Positions 1 through 4,649 of a stretch of DNA of 5,177 bases are shown piece after piece. The stretch lies in NCBI GenBank assembly GCA_029098085.1, contig JAQXNQ010000191.1:1-5177 (forward strand), read 5' to 3'. The translations under genes and the position numbers were made by a program. This stretch comes from Oscillospiraceae bacterium. Lineage in GTDB: Bacteria; Bacillota; Clostridia; Oscillospirales; Ruminococcaceae. Under the pieces are notes generated by a model. It saw nothing but the letters and a program-made list of their open reading frames with translations. It was not told the origin of the DNA and searched no databases. Positions within the stretch are counted from its first letter, which is position 1. Every line of letters begins with the position of its first letter.

Positions 1-140
1 TGGTGGTGCCCATTGACAAGCTGAGCATTCTGGTCACGGTGGCCTTCTCCTGGGTGGTCTTCCACGAAAAGCTGACCCGCCGGTCCGGACTGGGCCTTGC
101 ACTGATTGTAGGCGGCACCCTGGCCATGCTGATCCGGTGA
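1..140 (+). CDS. EamA-family (DMT superfamily) transporter, C-terminal fragment
   Basis: This is the last 45 residues of a protein that begins before the window; the reading frame starts at base 3 and stops with TGA at 138-140. The fragment starts VVPIDKLSILVTVAFSWVVF, continues with a short polar HEKLTRRS stretch, and ends in a glycine-rich hydrophobic segment (GLGLALIVGGTLAMLIR). This two-helix ending, with a conserved FxEK-type loop between the last two membrane segments, is typical of EamA/DMT inner-membrane transporters, which move small metabolites or drugs. The substrate cannot be told from this piece. The next gene starts 33 nt downstream with no visible terminator between them, so the two are probably cotranscribed. 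The family call is fairly secure, but it rests on a short fragment. Confidence 0.8.
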   Translation, partial: VVPIDKLSILVTVAFSWVVFHEKLTRRSGLGLALIVGGTLAMLIR

Positions 141-160
141 CGGCAATTGAGCATGATATG

Positions 161-168
161 GGAAGGAG
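161..168 (+). promoter_or_regulatory. Ribosome binding site fixing the start of the 244-aa protein
   Basis: GGAAGGAG lies five bases before the ATG at 174. A TTG at 147 and an ATG at 153 are in the same frame but lie upstream of this site, so the start at 174 is preferred. Confidence 0.7.
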
Positions 169-173
169 CAGTC

Positions 174-908
174 ATGGAGAATATGGATTCCCTGACGAAT
201 TTTATGCGCGGGCTGGAGCCCCCATCTCCGGATCTGTCCGCCGACGATGCATTCGGAATCGTTTCCTATGATTTTGAGGATGGCCGCGGCCCCGTGACGG
301 TCAGCCTGAAGGAGCTGGCTGATCGTAAGGGACTGGACGCGGGGATTCTGGAGGACTATTACTGCCGCTACAGGAAAAATCTCCCCCTCGCGCTTCTGGC
401 GGCGCTCAATGATCAAAGCGCCGTCCAAACCTACACCTTTTTGACCAGGTTGTTTGTTCCCGATTACGTCAACCGCCATGTGCTGGAGCGCTTCCTCTCC
501 CGGGTCAATGGGCTTCTGAAAAGCCAGAAAAAAATACAAAGCCAGCTGGAATACGGCGCGGCCCTTCACAACCGGCTGACTCTTTTTCCCGGACAGATAG
601 ACGGCCTGCTGTTTGGCCGCTGTACCAACCCGGAGCGTTTTATCACCAATGAGGAGCTTGCCTTTCTGGAGCTTCTGGAGCGCATGAGTGCCATGACCCG
701 GGAGCAGCGCCGGAATCTGAGCGGACAGGACAAAGGCCTTCTGGAGAAATTTCTGGACGCGGCATCGGTGGAGGAGCTTCTTTCCGGCGCATGCAATCTG
801 ACGGTAACGCCTGCCGCGGGCAGGGTCCTTCTGGAGCTCTGCGGCAAAAGAACGACCCGGGAACAGAACCGGATTCTGTATGAGCGTCTGTGTCCGGACG
901 GAGAGTGA
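174..908 (+). CDS. Unrecognised 244-aa soluble helical protein
   Basis: I do not recognise this family. The frame is open further upstream (TTG at 147, ATG at 153), but the GGAAGGAG site at 161-168 supports ATG 174, giving 244 aa. No signal peptide or membrane segment is visible. The sequence looks like a helix-rich cytoplasmic protein. Residues about 20-60 contain a short beta-like patch (AFGIVSYDF) followed by VSLKELADRKGLDAGILEDYY, which could resemble a helix-turn-helix or a docking helix pair, but this is weak. Residues about 66-125 are leucine-rich and end in a basic stretch (LLKSQKKIQSQLE). Residues 155-205 are charged helices (NEELAFLELLERM, EQRRNLSGQDKGLLEKFLDA). Four cysteines (64, 150, 207, 223) do not form a metal-site spacing. 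The gene sits 33 nt behind the EamA transporter and just before an intrinsic terminator, so it is probably the last gene of that transcript. It is a convincing gene because of its length, RBS and terminator; its function is unknown. Confidence 0.8.
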   Translation: MENMDSLTNFMRGLEPPSPDLSADDAFGIVSYDFEDGRGPVTVSLKELADRKGLDAGILEDYYCRYRKNLPLALLAALNDQSAVQTYTFLTRLFVPDYVNRHVLERFLSRVNGLLKSQKKIQSQLEYGAALHNRLTLFPGQIDGLLFGRCTNPERFITNEELAFLELLERMSAMTREQRRNLSGQDKGLLEKFLDAASVEELLSGACNLTVTPAAGRVLLELCGKRTTREQNRILYERLCPDGE

Positions 909-984
909 AAAAGGAAAGATTTGTACCGGTATCATGGAAAGAGAAACGACCAGCAGGTCTTCGTGAGACGATGCCGGTTCGGGA

Positions 985-1025
985 GGAGTGTATGGATGCA
1001 GCAAAAGCACCGTACGCTCCTTTTT
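985..1025 (+). terminator. Intrinsic terminator after the 244-aa protein
   Basis: The arm GGAGTGTATGG (985-995) pairs with CCGTACGCTCC (1010-1020) over 11 positions, using three G-U pairs. TGC/GCA pairs can extend the stem inside the loop past a bulged A at 996. A run of five T follows at 1021-1025. This is a standard rho-independent terminator for plus-strand transcription, placed 76 nt after the stop at 908. It separates the EamA/unknown transcript from the acetyltransferase. Confidence 0.8.
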
Positions 1026-1072
1026 GCGTAAAATGTGAACTTTTTCCTAAATTCTGGATTTTCCTTCCCATC

Positions 1073-1083
1073 TATGATACACT
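1073..1083 (+). promoter_or_regulatory. Candidate -10 region for the acetyltransferase gene
   Basis: TATGAT (1073-1078), or the overlapping TACACT (1078-1083), resembles a sigma-A -10 box. It lies in a T-rich stretch between the upstream terminator and the RBS at 1102. No good -35 hexamer sits at 16-18 bases (AATTCT or TGGATT are poor matches), so the call rests on position and the -10 only. Confidence 0.4.
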
Positions 1084-1101
1084 GGTCTCAACTGAAATCT
1101 G

Positions 1102-1108
1102 AAGGAGG
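1102..1108 (+). promoter_or_regulatory. Ribosome binding site fixing the start of the acetyltransferase
   Basis: AAGGAGG is a near-perfect Shine-Dalgarno sequence nine bases before ATG 1118. An in-frame TTG at 1112 is only three bases away from it, too close to be used, so the ATG is the start. Confidence 0.85.
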
Positions 1109-1117
1109 ATTTTGTCG

Positions 1118-2386
1118 ATGGAAACCCGTATTCTGAGCCCCAGAGAAGATTATCTGGCGGATTTTGTCAATGTTATTGCCTTTGAGGGCAGCTGTGATCT
1201 GGAAAAGCTGAAGGCGGACGCCGCCGCCCTGACCGATGAAGAGGTGGAGAAAATCCTCCATCCCGAGGCGGGAGAGGACGCGCTTCCGTCGGAACGGCTG
1301 CGGAAGTCGGTGCCCTGGGGCACCTTTGACGGCGACCGGATCATCAGCGCCATGTATGTCATGCCCTACACCGTCCGGTTTGCCGGGGAGCAGGTGCTCA
1401 TGGGCGGCATCGGCGGAGTGGCCAGCCTGCCCGACAGCCGGCGCGGCGGCGGAGTCCGGGCGCTGATGAAGGGCGCCTTCCGGGAGATGTACGACCAGGG
1501 CTTCCTGCTTTCCGAGCTCTACCCCTTCAGCACCGAGTACTACAAGCAGTACGGCTTTGAAAAGGGCATGAAGGTCAACACCTGGACGCTGCCCCTGGAG
1601 CGTATCCGCCCCACCGAGACCGGCGGACGGGTGCGGCAGCTGCTGCCCGGCGACGATCTGTCCCCGCTGACCGAAATCTACAACCAGTTCTACGCGGACT
1701 GGAACCTGTCCACGGTGCGGCGGCAGTACGACCCCAAAATGGATCTGCAGAAGATGATGAACGAGCAGCGGTATGTCTTTGTCTGGGAGGACGATCTGGG
1801 CACGCCGAAGGCCTTTATGATCACCAAAAAGGTTATGGTGGAGGGCCAGCCGGTGATGGACTGTACCCATTCCTTCCGGCTGCGCAACGGCATGCTGTTC
1901 TTAAGCGGGCAGGGCTTCCGGGCACTGCTGACCTTTGTCAAGAAGGTCTTTTCGGCTGATTACCGGGCCATTCGCTTCTCCACCCCCGACTGTCTGTTCA
2001 TGGATGCGCTGGTGGGCGAGGGAACCGGCTGCCGCCGGGAGGGCAGCTGGAACGGCATGGTGCGGCTGGTCAATGTGGAGAAGGCTCTGACCCTCTGCCG
2101 CTGTCGGGGTGAGGGCAGTCTGGTGCTGAATGTCACTGATCCCATGCTCAGGGAAAACGAGGGCGGCTGGCGGATCACCTACGCTCCCGGCCAACCCAAC
2201 CGGGTGGAGCGCACCACCGACGCGCCCGACCTGACCCTGACCATCGGCGACCTGTCGGCGCTGCTCTGCGGCATTCGCTCGGGTGAAGAGCTGCCGTGGA
2301 TGCCCGGTGTGCAGATTCACGATCCCAGCGCTCCCTACGAGCAGATCTTCTACCCTCAGAAATGCTTCACGACGGATCTGTTCTGA
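1118..2386 (+). CDS. Eis-like GNAT N-acetyltransferase with SCP2-like C-terminal domain
   Basis: This 422-aa protein matches the Eis architecture in order and size: an N-terminal GNAT domain (about 1-155), a second GNAT-like domain (about 160-300) and an SCP2-like C-terminal domain (about 315-420). The acetyl-CoA loop is visible at 101-114 as VASLPDSRRGGGVR, matching the R-x-x-G-x-x-R form used in this family. The segment EYYKQYGFE (140-148) aligns with the Eis motif carrying its proposed general-acid tyrosine, most likely Tyr142 here. The protein ends in Phe422; in mycobacterial Eis the C-terminal carboxylate of a terminal Phe acts as the catalytic base. SCP2-like hallmarks include LVNVEKAL (317-324), LNVTDPMLRENEG (337-349) and DAPDLTLTIGDLSALL (368-383). 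Family members transfer acetyl from acetyl-CoA to amines, including aminoglycosides or protein lysines; the substrate here is unknown. It is probably cytoplasmic and transcribed alone between the terminator at 985-1025 and the hairpins at 2403-2462. Confidence 0.9.
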   Translation: METRILSPREDYLADFVNVIAFEGSCDLEKLKADAAALTDEEVEKILHPEAGEDALPSERLRKSVPWGTFDGDRIISAMYVMPYTVRFAGEQVLMGGIGGVASLPDSRRGGGVRALMKGAFREMYDQGFLLSELYPFSTEYYKQYGFEKGMKVNTWTLPLERIRPTETGGRVRQLLPGDDLSPLTEIYNQFYADWNLSTVRRQYDPKMDLQKMMNEQRYVFVWEDDLGTPKAFMITKKVMVEGQPVMDCTHSFRLRNGMLFLSGQGFRALLTFVKKVFSADYRAIRFSTPDCLFMDALVGEGTGCRREGSWNGMVRLVNVEKALTLCRCRGEGSLVLNVTDPMLRENEGGWRITYAPGQPNRVERTTDAPDLTLTIGDLSALLCGIRSGEELPWMPGVQIHDPSAPYEQIFYPQKCFTTDLF

Positions 2387-2402
2387 TGGATTGTACCCAC
2401 GC

Positions 2403-2424
2403 GCAAGAACGCTTGCGTTCTTGC
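2403..2424. repeat. Perfect hairpin with a CTTG tetraloop
   Basis: GCAAGAACGC (2403-2412) is followed after two bases by its exact reverse complement GCGTTCTTGC (2415-2424). In RNA this gives a nine-pair stem closed over CUUG, a known stable tetraloop. It starts 16 nt after the acetyltransferase stop. No U-tract follows it on either strand, so it is not a classic terminator, though it could stabilise the mRNA 3' end or be half of a repeated element with the next hairpin. Confidence 0.8.
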
Positions 2425-2425
2425 A

Positions 2426-2462
2426 GCTTTCCCTGCTTTCTCGTAGGGAAAGCAGGGAAAGC
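2426..2462. repeat. 15-bp perfect inverted repeat adjoining the first hairpin
   Basis: GCTTTCCCTGCTTTC (2426-2440) pairs without mismatch with GAAAGCAGGGAAAGC (2448-2462). The loop TCGTAGG can close by one G-U and one C-G pair. Each arm also carries an internal repeat: the right side reads GGGAAAGCA then GGGAAAGCG (2446-2463). No T-run follows on either strand. One base separates it from the first hairpin. The pair could act as a transcript end, a roadblock, an mRNA stabiliser or an interspersed palindromic element; the sequence alone does not decide. Confidence 0.8.
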
Positions 2463-2465
2463 GAG

Positions 2466-2480
2466 GCAACAGCGGGTTGC
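2466..2480. repeat. Small inverted repeat just upstream of the XRE promoter
   Basis: GCAAC (2466-2470) and GTTGC (2476-2480) form a perfect five-base inverted repeat around AGCGG. It directly abuts the -35 box at 2481. It may be a weak third hairpin of the upstream cluster, or an operator half-site pair for a regulator such as the XRE protein itself. Short palindromes like this also arise by chance. Confidence 0.4.
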
Positions 2481-2509
2481 TTGGCTTTCCGGAGCAGGCG
2501 TGGTACAAT
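2481..2509 (+). promoter_or_regulatory. Sigma-A-type promoter of the XRE regulator
   Basis: TTGGCT (2481-2486, four of six consensus bases) and TACAAT (2504-2509, five of six) are separated by exactly 17 bases. TG at 2501-2502 gives an extended -10. Transcription would start near 2515-2517, which places the start next to the Shine-Dalgarno sequence. Confidence 0.75.
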
Positions 2510-2515
2510 ATTTCC

Positions 2516-2523
2516 GAGGTGAT
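2516..2523 (+). promoter_or_regulatory. Ribosome binding site of the XRE regulator
   Basis: GAGGTGAT matches the anti-Shine-Dalgarno sequence well and ends five bases before ATG 2529, which fixes the start. With the predicted transcription start around 2516, the SD would lie at the very 5' end of the mRNA. Confidence 0.75.
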
Positions 2524-2528
2524 ACAGG

Positions 2529-2975
2529 ATGGAAACCAAGGATGTGATTCTGACCCTTCGGACGCAGAAGGGCCTGTCTCAGGAAGAGCTGGCGGAGCAG
2601 GTCTATGTGACCCGGCAGGCGGTATCCCGCTGGGAGAACGGCGAGACTGTCCCCAACACCGAGACGCTGAAGCTGCTGTCCCGGGCGTTGGATGTGTCGA
2701 TCAACACCCTGCTGGGCGCGCCGAGAAAGCTGATCTGCCAGTGCTGCGGCATGCCGCTGGAGGATGCGATCCTCAGCCGGGAGCCGGACGGCTCCTTCAA
2801 CGAGGACTACTGCCAGTGGTGCTACGCCGATGGAAAATTCGTCTACACCAGTCTGGAGCAGCTGACGGATTTTCTGGTGGCCCATATGTCGAACGAAAAC
2901 TGGCCTCCGGAGCAGACCCGGGCCTACTTTGAGGCTCAGCTGCCCACCCTGGGGCATTGGAAAAAAGGAGAATGA
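2529..2975 (+). CDS. XRE-family transcriptional regulator with C-terminal zinc ribbon
   Basis: This 148-aa DNA-binding protein has an N-terminal HTH_3/Cro-CI domain (about 7-61), with the recognition region TRQAVSRWENGETVPN (28-43) and the usual LKLLSRALDVSINTLL ending. It is followed by a putative zinc ribbon of the zf-ribbon_2 type. C70-x2-C73 in the sequence CQCCGMPL, and C95-x2-C98 in YCQWCY, supply four cysteines; C72 is a fifth. The DGSFNEDYC spacing between the pairs is characteristic of that family. Residues 105-145 form a helical tail. Proteins of this combination are common in Clostridia and are presumed regulators. A role for the zinc ribbon in sensing metal or redox state, or simply in stability, is inference. 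It has its own promoter (2481-2509), with an inverted repeat beside the -35 box where autoregulation could act. The gene faces the minus-strand operon. Confidence 0.9.
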   Translation: METKDVILTLRTQKGLSQEELAEQVYVTRQAVSRWENGETVPNTETLKLLSRALDVSINTLLGAPRKLICQCCGMPLEDAILSREPDGSFNEDYCQWCYADGKFVYTSLEQLTDFLVAHMSNENWPPEQTRAYFEAQLPTLGHWKKGE

Positions 2976-3014
2976 GGACGTTCCCCTTTTTGGAGAAGCC
3001 CGGTGAAAGGCGGA

Positions 3015-3059
3015 CGAAAAAGCAAAAATGCTCGGACTGACAGGAATGTCATCCGGGCG
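3015..3059 (-). terminator. Intrinsic terminator of the minus-strand operon
   Basis: The segments at 3029-3036 and 3052-3059 pair over eight positions with two G-U pairs. After a bulged C at 3037, TGACA (3038-3042) and TGTCA (3047-3051) add five more pairs around a GGAA loop. On the minus strand the hairpin is followed by TTTTTGCTTTTT, a strong U-tract (3017-3028 as A-rich sequence on the plus strand). It lies about 160 nt past the stop of the glycosidase-like gene and is the best terminator for that transcript. Confidence 0.75.
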
Positions 3060-3074
3060 GCAGAATAAAATCAC

Positions 3075-3106
3075 AAAGTGCCGGTTCCCGCAGGAGCCGG
3101 CACTTT
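3075..3106. terminator. Strong hairpin between convergent genes, probable bidirectional terminator
   Basis: AAAGTGCCGG (3075-3084) pairs exactly with CCGGCACTTT (3097-3106), and four further pairs (one G-U) extend the stem to 14 bp over a CGCA loop. The A/T ends give a short U-run on both strands: TTT on plus, and TTTGTGATTTTATT on minus. Its place between converging genes fits termination of the XRE transcript from the left, and read-in protection or first-stage termination of the glycosidase transcript from the right. Confidence 0.7.
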
Positions 3107-3110
3107 CAGC

Positions 3111-3135
3111 GTTGATAAGACAAATGTCAATCAGC
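3111..3135. repeat. Weak third hairpin in the convergent intergenic region
   Basis: GTTGAT (3111-3116) pairs with ATCAGC (3130-3135), and GACA (3119-3122) pairs with TGTC (3125-3128) inside it. The loop is only two bases, so the inner stem would open partly. It follows the 3075-3106 hairpin directly. No U-tract is present. Its role is unclear; it may be background. Confidence 0.35.
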
Positions 3136-3218
3136 ACAAACAGATAAGCTGCACAATGGGTCAGAAAACCCGCAGCCAAAATGCTCCGAAGGGTTTCTTC
3201 GCCGCAAGCCGTTTTGAT

Positions 3219-4616
3219 TCAGGCGAATTCCACATCGTCTCTTAAAGCGACTTCATACATCAGCTCGCTGATATCCCGATTGCAGTTCCATAGCATTTCG
3301 GCATACAGCGCTACCGGATACAGGAGCTGCCGGTCGAACATACCGTCCTCTACCAGTGCGGTTATATGGGTATCTCCGTCGGTTTCCCTGCTGATGAGCT
3401 GCACCATTTCGCGTGCCTTGTCGGCGTGGGTCAGCCAGCAGGCCTGGATATACCGCCAGATCGGGCGTTTTCGATCGATACGGTTTTGCTGCATGGCCTT
3501 GGAGCTGGTGCCAATGAAAAAGGGCCCCTGCTGATGTTCAAATGCAGACCAGTCCAGCTTGGTGAATCCTTTGGTCACAGCGCCGAACCGCTCTTCCTTT
3601 CCTCTGAGATGAGTGATTTCCCTGACGAATTCGTAGGTCTCCGGGAAACGCTCCACATCTGTGGGAATATAGGAGAAGGGAAAAGCTCCGCAATTTTCCC
3701 ATATGATTCGTACCCGGGGATCGGTTTTGGCGATGAAGTCCAGCTTTTCCCGAACCGAATCGGCATGCAGGCCGAACTGCAGCTCCAGATCCGGGTATTT
3801 GTCAAAAAACAGTGCGGACGCCCTGTTGACCAGCTCCGTTACCGCTTCTGCCACACAAATGCCGCCGATCTGATCTTCATTCAGCTCGGTAAAGGACTGA
3901 AAATAGATGCCGTCCCCATTCAGCGGCAGGTAGTCCTGTTCGTACTTTTCCAGTACCGAAGAGACACTGCTCAGAGCAGCCTGAATATCTGTGGCTTTGC
4001 AGTCCACATCCCAGAACCAGGAATATCCCCAAAAGACCTTGATGCCGCAGGAATGGGCATAGGCTGTCACATCTGCGCCGTTGACCGGAGCAAAATCGTT
4101 CCAGATGACGATTTCGTTCATTTTGAGCCGGGCCATGTGATCCAGATAGCCCTTATAGTCATAGATCACATGACCCCAGGTCCAGAGCCCCCGGTGGCGG
4201 ATGGAGGGAGAGGAAACCAGCTCAAAGGAGGGCAGCCGGTCCATTTCCAGCACGTTCTGAAAATACCGCTCGGAATCGTGGGTCATTTTCTGCAAAGCGA
4301 GGTAGCGGTCATGAAAATCCACACAGCCGTACAGAACGCCATTGTCATCGAAGCCTTCAATGAAAACGCAATCCGGCTCCACCAGAATGCGGAAGCTTTC
4401 CTCTCTGGTCAGGGGCGGACGCTGCAGTGTCCGCAGAAAGGAGTTGTTGTCCCTTGTGCCGATATAAATGCACCTGAAATCTTCGCCGCCATATGCGCCG
4501 GCCGGGAAGCAGGCAGGGTATTTTCCCATGGCATCCAACAAAAATCGGGTCAGAAGCTCCAGTGCCTTTTTCTGCACGCCGGTATCTGCACCATATACGA
4601 TGGCTATTTCCTTCAT
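3219..4616 (-). CDS. GH20-like glycoside hydrolase, putative, cytoplasmic
   Basis: The 465-aa protein starts at the ATG at 4614-4616, with AAGGAGG seven bases upstream (4624-4630). Residues about 1-105 look like the zincin-like N-terminal domain that precedes the barrel in GH20, GH84 and GH67 enzymes, with the hallmark IEGFDDNGVLYGCVDF (86-101). The barrel begins near SIRHRGLWTWG (138-148). This is followed by a helix and the strand MNEIVIWND (166-174), the same order as the RG...D...LN..HWH opening of beta-hexosaminidases. GDGIYFQSFTE (234-244) and IIWENCG (304-310) look like strand ends carrying acidic residues; Glu244 and Glu307 are candidate catalytic residues by inference only. The canonical GH20 Asp-Glu motif is not evident, so family and substrate are uncertain. 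No signal peptide is visible, which suggests it acts on imported or internal sugar conjugates. It follows an ABC exporter gene by 33 nt and is probably cotranscribed with it. Its base composition looks lower in GC than the acetyltransferase gene. Confidence 0.8.
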   Translation of the reverse strand: MKEIAIVYGADTGVQKKALELLTRFLLDAMGKYPACFPAGAYGGEDFRCIYIGTRDNNSFLRTLQRPPLTREESFRILVEPDCVFIEGFDDNGVLYGCVDFHDRYLALQKMTHDSERYFQNVLEMDRLPSFELVSSPSIRHRGLWTWGHVIYDYKGYLDHMARLKMNEIVIWNDFAPVNGADVTAYAHSCGIKVFWGYSWFWDVDCKATDIQAALSSVSSVLEKYEQDYLPLNGDGIYFQSFTELNEDQIGGICVAEAVTELVNRASALFFDKYPDLELQFGLHADSVREKLDFIAKTDPRVRIIWENCGAFPFSYIPTDVERFPETYEFVREITHLRGKEERFGAVTKGFTKLDWSAFEHQQGPFFIGTSSKAMQQNRIDRKRPIWRYIQACWLTHADKAREMVQLISRETDGDTHITALVEDGMFDRQLLYPVALYAEMLWNCNRDISELMYEVALRDDVEFA

Positions 4617-4623
4617 GGGAAGC

Positions 4624-4630
4624 CCTCCTT
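4624..4630 (-). promoter_or_regulatory. Ribosome binding site of the GH20-like gene
   Basis: On the minus strand AAGGAGG lies seven bases before the ATG at 4616. It sits in the 33-nt gap after the ABC gene, which contains neither a terminator nor a promoter that I can see, supporting translation from a shared transcript. Confidence 0.8.
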
Positions 4631-4649
4631 TGGAATGTCTTTCATGGTC

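Noticed and set aside
890..1102. A 70-codon plus-strand open frame after the 244-aa protein
   Set aside because: It overlaps the end of the preceding gene, runs straight through the intrinsic terminator and the candidate promoter, and has no convincing RBS.
1088..1870. A 260-codon minus-strand open frame opposite the acetyltransferase
   Set aside because: It is antisense to a clear Eis-family gene, and its translation is a low-information product rich in His, Gln and Leu.
2384..2399. TGATGGATTGTACCCA right after the acetyltransferase, matching 1854-1869 inside that gene at 15 of 16 bases
   Set aside because: With no extension on either side, one such near-match in about 5 kb is not very unlikely by chance (my rough estimate is of the order of 0.1). 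I see no sign of a duplication.
3148..3176. Nested GCTG...CAGC and GGGT...ACCC inverted repeats as a separate structured element
   Set aside because: The stems are only four pairs each with a six-base internal gap, too weak to list as a feature on their own.
2367..3179. A 270-codon minus-strand open frame opposite the XRE gene
   Set aside because: The plus-strand XRE protein has convincing HTH and zinc-ribbon motifs, a promoter and an RBS. The antisense translation shows none of these.
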